Shown here piece after piece: positions 6,887 to 13,990 of a stretch of DNA of 15,888 nucleotides. Under the pieces are notes generated by a model that searched no databases, was not told the origin of the DNA, and worked only from the letters and a program-made list of their open reading frames with translations. Each line of letters starts with the position of its first letter. Position 1 is the stretch's first letter. Source of the stretch: JAAZAI01 sp050942875 (GTDB taxonomy: Bacteria > Verrucomicrobiota > Kiritimatiellia > RFP12 > UBA3636); assembly GCA_050942875.1 (NCBI GenBank), contig JBMNOD010000084.1:1-15888 (forward strand), given 5' to 3'. Position numbers and translations under genes: made by a program.

Positions 6887-7312
6887 ACTCCCTTCGTTTA
6901 CGTTTTTCGTGAACGGGCACCGCTTCGCTTGGAACGGGTACGTGAACGGTCGAAGGACGGACGGTGCGCGAACCAGTCGCCACACAGACGAGGCGGCTCG
7001 CCGGGACGGCGTCGCCCCACCTCCGAGGCGCACCGCGCCGGGGCGCGGGCGAATGAACGCAAGTGGCGATGACGAGTTCAGAGCCTCGCGTTCCCAGGGC
7101 GAACGACCGCGCCATCGACGCCAAACCGTCCACAAAGTCCACCCTGTCCACCAAACCCCGGTTTTCCCTTGGCGGGCTTGGCGTGATGGGAGTTTCACGC
7201 AAAGGCCGCGAAGACCGCAAGGGCTGAGGCGGCTGCGCCGAATGGGGGAGTGTCCACGGAAGGCACAGGCCGCTTCGCGGCAGGGGCTAGTCGCTAGGGG
7301 CTAGGAGCAACA

Positions 7313-7325
7313 GGGGACAGACCCC
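7313..7325 (+). repeat. GGGGACAGACCCC motif, copy 2
   Basis: Exact copy of the 13-mer at 6755-6767, in the same orientation 558 bp away. The two copies bracket much of the gene-free region, so that interval could be one inserted element, though no transposase is present. Confidence 0.7.
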
Positions 7326-7374
7326 GAAAACGTACAACACAAGGCATCGCATTCCCGTTCAATAGGTTGCGAAA

Positions 7375-7392
7375 CGCGGCGGGGACGCCGCG
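7375..7392. repeat. Hairpin with GGGA tetraloop
   Basis: CGCGGCG (7375-7381) pairs perfectly with CGCCGCG (7386-7392) around GGGA, a GNRA-type loop. It is one of several compact GC-rich stems in this gene-free region. Confidence 0.6.
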
Positions 7393-7465
7393 TCCACATC
7401 TGGCGCAGGTTCCACAGGATGGCGAACGACCGCGCCGAGGACGGCCTGCCGAGTGTTCGCTCCAT

Positions 7466-7497
7466 CGTATGGGCGGGGCTTCGTCCCCGCCCATACG
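7466..7497. repeat. Strong 13-bp hairpin with CTTCGT loop
   Basis: CGTATGGGCGGGG (7466-7478) pairs perfectly with CCCCGCCCATACG (7485-7497). The 6-nt loop contains a stable TTCG core. It is not followed by a T run on either strand, so it is more like a REP/BIME-type palindrome than a terminator. Confidence 0.75.
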
Positions 7498-7610
7498 CCA
7501 GATGAACCTCGCGAGCCTGCCGCACCGCCCGCCCCCTTCGCTACGAAGTCAATCTCATCCCCTGTCTGTTTTCGCCAGCGAAAAACCGTTTGCTTTTCGG
7601 ACGAGGCTGG

Positions 7611-7646
7611 CTTAAATTAGTCTGACTACTTAAATTAGTCTGACTA
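7611..7646 (+). promoter_or_regulatory. Tandem operator of the antitoxin gene
   Basis: An 18-bp unit, CTTAAATTAGTCTGACTA, occurs twice back to back (7611-7628, 7629-7646). Each contains the palindrome TAGTC-T-GACTA. It ends 24 bp before the antitoxin ATG. Phd/YefM antitoxins repress their own promoters by binding such paired palindromes. A weak promoter fits here (TTGCTT 7590-7595, TAAATT 7613-7618, 17-bp spacer), with its -10 box inside the first repeat. Confidence 0.75.
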
Positions 7647-7670
7647 GTCGAAATTGGATTGGAGGTCAAA

Positions 7671-7937
7671 ATGAAAAGCTGGCAGTTGCAGGAAGCAAAA
7701 GCGAAGTTCAGCGCCGTGGTCAACGACGCGATCAAACAGGGGCCGCAGCGGGTGACGCGGCATGGGGAGGAAGTCGTCGGCAGCCTTTCCATCAAGACCT
7801 ATGAGGAGCTGACCCGCCAAAGCGAAGAATGGAAAAACAAGAGCCTCGTGGAATTCTTCCGCGACTCCCCTCTTGCCGAGATGCCGCCCGATGCGTTCCA
7901 ACGCGATTCCGACATCGGACGCGAGGTGTCGCTATAG
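7671..7937 (+). CDS. Phd/YefM-family antitoxin
   Basis: An 88-residue antitoxin. The Phd/YefM DNA-binding domain occupies about residues 1-50 (MKSWQLQEAKAKFSAVVNDAI, then PQRVTRHGEEVVGSLSIKTYEEL). The C-terminal part (SLVEFFRDSPLAEMPPDAFQRDSDIGREVSL region) is the flexible toxin-wrapping tail and looks full length. GGAGG ends 6 nt before the ATG at 7671, which decides that start over the TTG at 7659. It is expected to neutralise a VapC/PIN RNase and repress the operon through the tandem operator upstream. The toxin reading frame that should overlap or follow is reduced to a C-terminal stub, so this is a toxin-less antitoxin. Confidence 0.92.
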   Translation: MKSWQLQEAKAKFSAVVNDAIKQGPQRVTRHGEEVVGSLSIKTYEELTRQSEEWKNKSLVEFFRDSPLAEMPPDAFQRDSDIGREVSL

Positions 7938-8051
7938 GAAAGATTGATTGCCGCGACCGCGCTTGTCCATGGCCTGACGGTGGTCACGCGAAACGTCCCC
8001 GACATCCAGGCGTCCGGAGCCCCGGTCCTCAACCCTTGGACTTCTCGTTGA
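7938..8051 (+). pseudogene. C-terminal remnant of a VapC/PIN-domain toxin
   Basis: Directly after the antitoxin stop, 37 codons read ERLIAATALVHGLTVVTRN, then VPDIQASGAPVLNPW and a short tail to TGA. This is the typical C-terminal strand-helix end of VapC (IAATAL, VTRN, a D residue, VLNPW). The stub has no start codon, and about 90-100 N-terminal residues, including the first acidic active-site residues, are absent. The frame itself is clean, so one deletion that removed the toxin start and body while leaving the antitoxin stop explains it. Without the PIN active site it cannot be toxic. Confidence 0.82.
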
Positions 8052-8095
8052 CACCCCTTTCCCCCATTTGCTCCCACCCTTACTCGTTGATACAC

Positions 8096-8146
8096 TTACT
8101 TTTGCACCCAAATCCCATTTTTTAGAGTCTGTCCCTTATTTTTCTT
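8096..8146 (-). repeat. Repeat element forming the 3' end of the eboE frame
   Basis: Read on the minus strand, this segment has A-rich DNA, a GGGACAGACTC core (a variant of GGGGACAGACCCC) and more A-rich DNA. The EboE frame runs through it, adding KKNKGQTLKNGIWVQK and stopping at TAA. The tail is unlike the rest of the protein. Insertion of a repeat over the original stop is the simplest reading. Confidence 0.6.
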
Positions 8147-9274
8147 TAGCATCGTCGCGGCGGCGTCCAGCTCGCGGGCGATGCCGTCGTCGATGTCGGT
8201 GGCGGAGTGGACACACTGCCGCCAGACGTTCCAGGTGTAGGTTTCGACCTCGAACTGGTTGCAGCCGTTCTCCGCCAGGGCTTCAATAAACGTGGAATCG
8301 CGGAGCGCATCCACCGTCGAGCGCAAGGGGGGCAGGCCCGCTTCATGGAGCGGGACGTGGAAATGCGTGCGCAGGATCGCGCCGGGCGAAGGGGGCGAGG
8401 CGAGCGCCTCGGGCAGGTCGCCGTAGCGGAGCAGAGAGCCGTCCGTCGTGCGGATGATCGTCTGGTGCAGGTAGGTGCCTTCGACGAAGCGGGCGAGCGC
8501 CTCGCGGGCGGCAGGGGTGTCGTCGCATTCGAGGGCGGCGCTGATCTGGCATTTGCCGATGGCAATGCCGGCTTGCGTCAACTGGCGGGCGGACTCGGCG
8601 AGGTCTTCGAATTCGACGGCAAGATGCGCCGTGTCGAGACAGACGCCGAGGTAGTCGGCCAAGTCGTCGTCGATGCGAGCGCGGATGGCGTTGACCACCT
8701 GGATCGTCTCGGGCGTCGTTTCGGGGAAACAGCCGGGCTCGGGCTCAATGGAAAGCACCAATCGCTTGCCGGTGCGGTGGTGGAGATCGCGCAGGGACTG
8801 AAGCGCGAGCGCGAGATTGTCCATCGCCGGACCAGGGTCTTCGTGAAACGTCTTGTAGCTCAGGGGCGCGGTGGAGACGCTGCCACGCGCGATGTCCTCC
8901 GGCATGAGCATCGCCAGCGCATACGCGGCGTCGGCCGTGTATTGGATGCGGCGCGGGTCGCCCCAGGTGGGGCGGTAGACGTCTTCCTTCACGGCGGTGT
9001 TGTGGAACGTGCCGTACGGAAACGCGTTCATGGTGAACGGGGCAAGGCGGTGTTCGGCGCAGACGGCCTTCATGCGCCGCCGGGCCTCGGGCGAGGCGAC
9101 AAACGCCGCCGCGGCGGCGGCCCCGAATCGCAGCCCGATGCCAAAGGGATAATCGGCGCATTCCGGGCGCAAGGCGCGGAAGCGGGCGGCAACCGCCGTG
9201 GCGTGGGTTTCAAGGTTTCGAACTTGGACCTCCAGGGCCTCCCCCGGATGGACGTTCATGCAGTAGGCGAGCAT
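8096..9274 (-). CDS. eboE: EboE-like TIM-barrel protein (xylose-isomerase-like fold)
   Basis: A 392-residue protein of the EboE type ('metabolite traffic' family; ebo clusters move polyprenyl or pigment precursors towards the periplasm in cyanobacteria and others). Motifs: NVHPGE (7-12), GIGLRFGAAAA (45-55), NAFPYGTFHNTAVKEDVYRPTW (83-104), VSTAPLSYKTF (133-143), SIEPEPGCFPET (175-186), GVCLDTAHLAVEF (210-222), THFHVPLH (303-310), EVETYTW (342-348). E177, D214, H217 and E343 or E345 are likely metal ligands by fold analogy. AGGAG 8 nt before the ATG supports the start. It follows the outer-membrane protein gene by 22 bp and is the last gene of that operon. No eboA, B, C, D or F is in the window. 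Residues 377-392 appear repeat-derived. Confidence 0.85.
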   Translation of the reverse strand: MLAYCMNVHPGEALEVQVRNLETHATAVAARFRALRPECADYPFGIGLRFGAAAAAAFVASPEARRRMKAVCAEHRLAPFTMNAFPYGTFHNTAVKEDVYRPTWGDPRRIQYTADAAYALAMLMPEDIARGSVSTAPLSYKTFHEDPGPAMDNLALALQSLRDLHHRTGKRLVLSIEPEPGCFPETTPETIQVVNAIRARIDDDLADYLGVCLDTAHLAVEFEDLAESARQLTQAGIAIGKCQISAALECDDTPAAREALARFVEGTYLHQTIIRTTDGSLLRYGDLPEALASPPSPGAILRTHFHVPLHEAGLPPLRSTVDALRDSTFIEALAENGCNQFEVETYTWNVWRQCVHSATDIDDGIARELDAAATMLKKNKGQTLKNGIWVQK

Positions 9275-9296
9275 GGTTCGAACTCCTGCGAACAGC

Positions 9297-10376
9297 CTAG
9301 AACGCGCCCTTGATCATGACGCGGAAGAACGCCTCCTTCGAGAGGTCGACCGCCTTGTCGGACTCGACATCGGCGGAGAGCTCGCGCTGGACGAAAACGC
9401 CGTATTCGCCGACCAGGCGGTAGTCGCCAAACGGGCAGAGGGCGACGCCGGCGGTGGCGAACATGTCGTCGAGCGTCACGGCATCGGGAGCGCCGGGCTC
9501 GTCGTCGGCAAGCCCGTAAGTGACGTTGCGCCATTCGAACGCGCCGTAGAAAGAAAGGATGTGGTTGGGGAAGAGGGTGAGCTCGCTTCGGGGGACCATG
9601 GCCTCGATGCGGAGGACATCGGCGGGTTGCCAGGCAAAGCCGACGTTGGGGATGACGGGAATATCCCAGCCGGGGCGGAAGGTGCCGCCGAGCTTGAGGC
9701 TCAGCTCGGGGTTGATGGCGAAGTAGAAGTTGAGCGTGATGGGAACACCAAATGTCGGCTCGGCGACATCCGAGTAGATGCCGGGAGCTGCGCGAATTTC
9801 GGTGGACCAGCCATTGACAAAGCGCCAGTGCTGGCCGATGTCGAGGGCGGCGTCAATGACAGCGTCTGGCAGGACGGACATGCCGGGATTGTCGATGAAG
9901 CCGATGACATGGGCGTCAATCCAGGCGTCGAACGAACCCCAAAGAAATTCGTCGAAACGGAAGAGCCGGAACTCAAGGTCGGCCTCGACCATTTCCGCGG
10001 CGCCGTAGGTGCCGAACTCGGTTTCAGGGACGTAGGTTGCGCCGAACGTGTAGAGGGTGCGTACATCGGCATCGAGATGCTGTGAATAGAGGTCGAGTTC
10101 GTAGAAGTAGCCATCGTCTGTTTCGCCCGTAATGCGAAACTCCCGGCGAGTCGTTTGCTCTGGGTGCTCGGGTTGCGCGGGCGGCTGATGGGCAGGGCGG
10201 TTGTAGGCGGGTTGCCGATAGACGGGACGCGAAGGTGCCTGGTACGCCGGGCCCGGGCGTGAGGGCGGCAGGGCGGCAGGGCGCGAAGGCGCGGGCCCTT
10301 CCCAAGGAGAGGCGAAGGCGGCGGAAGCAGCGAGGACGAGGGCGGCGGAAGTGCAGATCAGATTGCGAAAGGTCAT
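9297..10376 (-). CDS. Outer-membrane beta-barrel protein with proline-rich N-terminus
   Basis: A 359-residue protein from the ATG at 10376; an in-frame ATG at 10409 would add 11 residues before the signal peptide and is less likely. Residues 1-23 are a signal peptide (MTFRNLICTSAALVLAASAAFA). Residues 24-75 are Pro/Arg-rich (PSRPAALPPSRPGP, QAPSRPVYRQP). The rest shows amphipathic beta strands with aromatic girdles (FRITGETDDGYFYELDLYSQ, LEFRLFRFDEF, PITLNFYFAINPELSLKLGG), and the last residue is Phe (KGAF), the usual C-terminal barrel signal. The specific family is not certain. It lies 50 bp after lptD on the same strand, so it would be made together with the LPS translocon. It may be a channel or structural porin. 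There is no strong ribosome site, and translation may depend on coupling. Confidence 0.8.
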   Translation of the reverse strand: MTFRNLICTSAALVLAASAAFASPWEGPAPSRPAALPPSRPGPAYQAPSRPVYRQPAYNRPAHQPPAQPEHPEQTTRREFRITGETDDGYFYELDLYSQHLDADVRTLYTFGATYVPETEFGTYGAAEMVEADLEFRLFRFDEFLWGSFDAWIDAHVIGFIDNPGMSVLPDAVIDAALDIGQHWRFVNGWSTEIRAAPGIYSDVAEPTFGVPITLNFYFAINPELSLKLGGTFRPGWDIPVIPNVGFAWQPADVLRIEAMVPRSELTLFPNHILSFYGAFEWRNVTYGLADDEPGAPDAVTLDDMFATAGVALCPFGDYRLVGEYGVFVQRELSADVESDKAVDLSKEAFFRVMIKGAF

Positions 10377-10426
10377 TTTTTTGTGTGTGTTGAGTGTTAA
10401 GAGGTGCATGAGGGCTAAAACCGAGG

Positions 10427-12661
10427 TCAGCGAGAGCCGTCTTCGCGGATGCGATTCGGCGTGAAGTCGGTGAGCCAGAAGAGGAAGGAGACCTTGACGT
10501 CGTCCTCCTCCTTGGAACCGTCGCTGAGCGTGCCGTAGCCCGGTTCAACAGAAAGGTAGAGGCGGCAGGCAATGCAGTCCCAGCGCCGTTCGATCCAGGA
10601 GCCGATCTCCTCGACCTGGGATGTTTCGAACTCGTAACGCTCGTAGGCATTGATGCTCCAGGCGTTGTTGAAATACCATGTGAGGTTGGCGAGCAGCAGA
10701 CTGCTATCGTGAGCGCGATAGCGGAACTCAAGGTCGGAGGAGAAAACCTGATGCCAGGCGGTCAGGCGGACGGCAGCCCGGTCGATTTCTTCTTCGGCAA
10801 CGAGATAGCGGCCTTCGAAATCAAAGCGAAGCCAGTTGTTGGGCGTGTAGCGGGAATTGAGATTGTAGGATTGGATGCTGTCTTCGTCCTCTTCGGGCTC
10901 GAGGTTGACGTCGGCGAAGAAGTCCACGTAGATGCGCTCGTGGGTTCTGATGCCGCCGCGAGGCTTGATCTGCCAGCGGTTGCGCAGGCCGAGCCTGACG
11001 CCGTGGTACTTGTCGATCTCGTCGACCTCGTCGAATTGAAAGAGCTGCTCGGGGAGAAGATTTGGCTCGGGAACGAAAGAATAGTCCGCATAGGGTTCGA
11101 CAACGTGGCGCCAGATGTTGCCGTCTGCGTCCTGCCAGAGGCCGTAGGACTTGAACGAGACCTCCGTGCCTAGCTCGAAGACGGAGCGCAAGTCGGCGTC
11201 GGCTTCGTGGCTTTCACGACTGGTGTCGGTCTGCGTGAAGCATTCGACGTCGCCGTACTCGTTGGTGGCGACCGTCTCGACGGTGGAGGCGACAAGAACG
11301 CTGTCGATGGTCTTGGAGTAGTAGGTGGCCCGGTAGCCGGCGCGGGGAACGACGTTCAGAAAACCAAAGAACTTCAGCGGGAGCGAGGCCCGGGTATGCG
11401 TATCGAAGCGGAAGGCGTCGTAGGATTCGGGCAGCGGATCGTAGCGCTCGTCGAACTCCTTGTTGAGATACGAGGCCTTGGTGCTGTTTTCGACATAGAC
11501 GCCGAGGTCGCCGATCTCGGTCGGGTTGAGGTTGAACCACGCCTCGGGGAGGCGTTCGACCTGGGTGTAGAAATCGTTGAGGCGGATTCGCCCGAGCAGG
11601 CCGACGCTGTAGCTGTCGCCCAGGTGGGTGTAGGCAAGGTAGTTGTCCGGCTGGTTCATCTCGCGATATTCATCGCGAAAGAAGTTTTCCATGAACAGAT
11701 CGTCGCTCACATAAAGCGCATTGAACAAGATCTGGTCACGAGGCGTGAGGTTCCACGCATGGTTGAGGCGCAAGCGGTAGCGCTCCTCGTCCTCGATGCC
11801 GATGGGAAGCTCTTCATCATCGGCGTAGTAGGCCGAGAAATAGCCGCGAGCATCCTCGCCGACGCCCCAACCGAGACGTTCGCCATAGGCGAAGCCGCGA
11901 TCCAGGCGATAGTCCACGCTTGTCTTGGCATCGAAGTAGGCGTCTGTCGCTTTGTCGCGATAGAGAGGCAGCTTGTAGGAGCTGAGCAGGTAGGGTCCCC
12001 AGGAGCTGCGGTAGCCGGGCTCGAAACGGAAGCCGTAGTGCGTGTCGAGATCCTTCCAATAGTACGGGAAGTAGAAGAACGGAATGCCAAAGAGATACGG
12101 GACGGCGCCCCAGGCGGTGATGTCGTGGTCGGCGCGCAAACGCACACGCCGCGTGGTGAGCTTGTAGTGGAAGGCGTGGGTGTCGTTCGTGCATGTCGTG
12201 AGCGTGGCGTTTTGGATCTCGTACGTCTTGTCGGCGGAAAGCGTGCCGTGGTCGGCCAGGACGCGGAAGGGCTTGGCGTAGATGTCGATCTTGCTGGCCT
12301 TCCCGGCCTCGTTCTTGAGATTGATGTCGAGCTTTTCGCCCTGCCAGACGCTGCCATCACGCCCGGCAAGCACGACCTTGCCCGCCGCCTGCGCGTCTCC
12401 GGTCTTCTGATTGTAGCGAATATGGTCGGATCGAAGCTCAAGACCCTTGTACTTGATGGCAACATTGCCGGAGAAGATGACCCAACCCGATTCAAGCTCG
12501 TATTCGGCGCGGTCTGCGACGATGTACGTCTTTTCGTCGCCTTCGCCCAGCTCCCGGGTAAAGGAAGGGAGGCGGGCGGCCGTCTGCGCCGTCGCGGGGC
12601 CCGGGACAAGCAACAGACAACCAAGGAGCGCGAGCGCGACAACGGCGGCGCAACGATGCAT
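10427..12661 (-). CDS. lptD: LPS-assembly outer-membrane protein LptD
   Basis: LptD forms the outer-membrane barrel that places LPS on the cell surface. 744 residues from the ATG at 12661; a GTG at 12691 is a possible longer start. Residues 1-26 are a signal peptide ending ATAQ. Residues 45-150 are the periplasmic OstA/LptA-like beta-jellyroll (ADRAEYELESGWVIFSGNVAI, LRSDHIRYNQKTGDAQAAG). Next come ATLTTC (C157) and AWGAVPYLFGIPFFYFPYYW, a hallmark LptD junction. Residues 210-744 form the barrel. C157 and the C696-x2-C699 pair (DCIAC) mirror E. coli C173 and C724/C725, whose inter-domain disulfides are needed for function. Length is close to E. coli LptD (784). It lies 45 bp after ychF and 50 bp before the OMP gene. 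Its presence shows a diderm, LPS-type envelope. Confidence 0.95.
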   Translation of the reverse strand: MHRCAAVVALALLGCLLLVPGPATAQTAARLPSFTRELGEGDEKTYIVADRAEYELESGWVIFSGNVAIKYKGLELRSDHIRYNQKTGDAQAAGKVVLAGRDGSVWQGEKLDINLKNEAGKASKIDIYAKPFRVLADHGTLSADKTYEIQNATLTTCTNDTHAFHYKLTTRRVRLRADHDITAWGAVPYLFGIPFFYFPYYWKDLDTHYGFRFEPGYRSSWGPYLLSSYKLPLYRDKATDAYFDAKTSVDYRLDRGFAYGERLGWGVGEDARGYFSAYYADDEELPIGIEDEERYRLRLNHAWNLTPRDQILFNALYVSDDLFMENFFRDEYREMNQPDNYLAYTHLGDSYSVGLLGRIRLNDFYTQVERLPEAWFNLNPTEIGDLGVYVENSTKASYLNKEFDERYDPLPESYDAFRFDTHTRASLPLKFFGFLNVVPRAGYRATYYSKTIDSVLVASTVETVATNEYGDVECFTQTDTSRESHEADADLRSVFELGTEVSFKSYGLWQDADGNIWRHVVEPYADYSFVPEPNLLPEQLFQFDEVDEIDKYHGVRLGLRNRWQIKPRGGIRTHERIYVDFFADVNLEPEEDEDSIQSYNLNSRYTPNNWLRFDFEGRYLVAEEEIDRAAVRLTAWHQVFSSDLEFRYRAHDSSLLLANLTWYFNNAWSINAYERYEFETSQVEEIGSWIERRWDCIACRLYLSVEPGYGTLSDGSKEEDDVKVSFLFWLTDFTPNRIREDGSR

Positions 12662-12706
12662 GACAATGGCTTTCACGTTCAGGGGTCTCACGGGTTTCAG
12701 GTGGCG

Positions 12707-13807
12707 TTAGACGTTAAAGAGGAATTCGACGACATCGCCATCGGCGATTTCATAGTCCTTGCCCTCCAATCTGGCGAGGCCGCGCGCCTTGCAGGGCTGT
12801 TCTCCTCCGTAGCGGACGTAGTCGTCGCAGGAAATGACCTGAGCGCGGATGAAACCTCGTTCGAAGTCGCTGTGGACCACGCCGGCGGCCTTCGGCGCCT
12901 TCCAGCCGCGATGGAAGGTCCACGCACGGACCTCCTTCGAACCGGCGGTGAGGAAACTGGCGAGGCCAAGCGTGTCGTAGGCGGTGCGAACAATCCGGTC
13001 AAGACCGCTCTCATCAATGCCATAGGAAGCGAGATATTCTGCGGACTCGGCTTCAGGCAGCCCGGCGATGTCTTCTTCGATCTTGGCGCAGATGCGCACG
13101 CATGCCGCGCCGCTGCGCGTCGCGTAATCACGCACGGCTTTTGCCGCGTCGTTGTCCGCCGCGACATCGGCCTCGCCGACATTGGCCACAAAAATCGTCG
13201 GCTTGTCCGTAAGAAGGCGCAGATCGTGCAGCGTCGGCTGGACGGCCTCGTCGTCGTGCCCCTGGAAGCTGCGCACGGGACGCCCCTCCTCGACGTGCTT
13301 CTGGAGCGCAACGACCGCCTCAAGCTCTGGACGCACGGCCTTCTCGGCACGAGCCAGCTTCGACAGGCGCTCGACGCGCTTCTCAAGGCTTTCCAAGTCG
13401 GCAAGGACAAGCTCGCTTTCGATGATCGAGATGTCGCGCAGCGGGTCAACGGAGCCTTCAACGTGAACAACATCGGCATCCTCAAAACAGCGGGTCACAT
13501 GGAGCAGCGCATCGCATTCCCGGACGTTGGCCAAAAACTTGTTGCCGAGGCCCTCGCCATGGCTCGCGCCCTTGACGAGGCCTGCGATGTCGGTGAATTC
13601 GATCGTCGCATGGATGACCTGCTCGGGCTTGGCGATGGCCGCCAACTGGGCCAGACGCGGATCCGGCACAGGAACCATGGCCTTGTTGGGCTCGATCGTG
13701 CAAAATGGATAATTCGCCGCCGCGGCGCTCTGGGCGTGCGCCAAGGCGTTGAAAAGAGTCGACTTTCCCACGTTGGGAAGTCCCACGATGCCGATACTCA
13801 GTCCCAT
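12707..13807 (-). CDS. ychF: Ribosome-associated ATPase YchF/OLA1
   Basis: A 366-residue universal P-loop protein of the Obg-related group that hydrolyses ATP in preference to GTP and associates with ribosomes. G1 GLPNVGKST is at residues 8-16, DIAGLVKGASHGEGLGNKFL is the G3/switch region, and the G4-equivalent is NVGE rather than NKxD, the change linked to ATP use. Residues 130-200 are the coiled-coil insertion (SELVLADLESLEKRVERL). The C-terminal TGS-like domain includes KEVRAWTFHRGWKAPKAAGVVHSDFERGFI and ends DVVEFLFNV. CAGGAG precedes the ATG at 13807 and decides that start over an in-frame upstream codon at 13828. Family length is about 363. First gene of the minus-strand operon with lptD. 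Confidence 0.97.
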   Translation of the reverse strand: MGLSIGIVGLPNVGKSTLFNALAHAQSAAAANYPFCTIEPNKAMVPVPDPRLAQLAAIAKPEQVIHATIEFTDIAGLVKGASHGEGLGNKFLANVRECDALLHVTRCFEDADVVHVEGSVDPLRDISIIESELVLADLESLEKRVERLSKLARAEKAVRPELEAVVALQKHVEEGRPVRSFQGHDDEAVQPTLHDLRLLTDKPTIFVANVGEADVAADNDAAKAVRDYATRSGAACVRICAKIEEDIAGLPEAESAEYLASYGIDESGLDRIVRTAYDTLGLASFLTAGSKEVRAWTFHRGWKAPKAAGVVHSDFERGFIRAQVISCDDYVRYGGEQPCKARGLARLEGKDYEIADGDVVEFLFNV

Positions 13808-13836
13808 GCGATCTCCTGATGAATTCAAAACCTGGA

Positions 13837-13865
13837 ATCATACCCTATCGGAGCCCGTTTTGGAA
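13837..13865 (-). promoter_or_regulatory. Candidate promoter for the ychF-lptD-OMP-eboE operon
   Basis: On the minus strand TATGAT (13837-13842) matches the -10 consensus at 5 of 6; TTCCAA (13860-13865) at 17 bp is a weak -35. The element overlaps CGGGCTCCGATAGGGTA, similar to sequence before pyrF. It lies 30 nt before the ychF ATG. Confidence 0.4.
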
Positions 13866-13910
13866 GCAATTTGAGTTTTGCCCTCAGGAATCAGTCTCTC
13901 AAATCGGCCT

Positions 13911-13939
13911 TTACATCCTGCTGGGCACCAAACTATACT
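13911..13939 (+). promoter_or_regulatory. Candidate promoter for the SGNH hydrolase gene
   Basis: TATACT (13934-13939) is a good -10 box (5 of 6). TTACAT (13911-13916) at 17 bp is a poor -35. The pair lies 51 bp before the hydrolase ATG within the 183-bp divergent region shared with ychF. Confidence 0.35.
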
Positions 13940-13990
13940 GTCCAGCATCTTTCCACCCCCCTCGTCCACCCTTTTCGGGAGCAGAACGAC

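Larger units (their letters stand above)
6631..7610. other. Gene-poor intergenic region built of short repeats and hairpins
   Basis: About 980 bp with no ORF I can support on either strand; open frames here have compositionally odd, Arg/Pro/Thr-rich translations and no ribosome sites. It contains the itemised GGGGACAGACCCC motifs, a CGTAC-rich tract and two strong hairpins. A dispersed unit (ATGGCGAACGACC plus neighbours) lies at 6780-6804 and again at 7419-7444, with a shorter version at 7098-7113. There is also a small GCCGC-TTC-GCGGC stem (7269-7281) and a TTTTCGC-CA-GCGAAAA palindrome (7569-7584). It looks like a landing site of non-autonomous repeats rather than decayed coding sequence. 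Confidence 0.6.

Noticed and set aside
6846..6950. Possible CRISPR-like array in the GTACACG repeats
   Set aside because: Units are short and irregular with no uniform spacers and no cas genes.
6627..7220. A 197-codon minus-strand frame in the repeat island
   Set aside because: The translation is Arg/Pro/Thr-rich and runs through repeats, including the CGTAC tract. No ribosome site or domain.
8207..9313. A 368-codon plus-strand open frame opposite eboE
   Set aside because: No family motif or ribosome site; the opposite strand has the EboE signatures and a good ribosome site.
11207..13819. An 870-codon open frame on the plus strand opposite lptD and ychF
   Set aside because: It is antisense to two confidently identified genes. 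Its translation has no recognisable motif, and it reflects GC-rich codon bias on the true coding strand.
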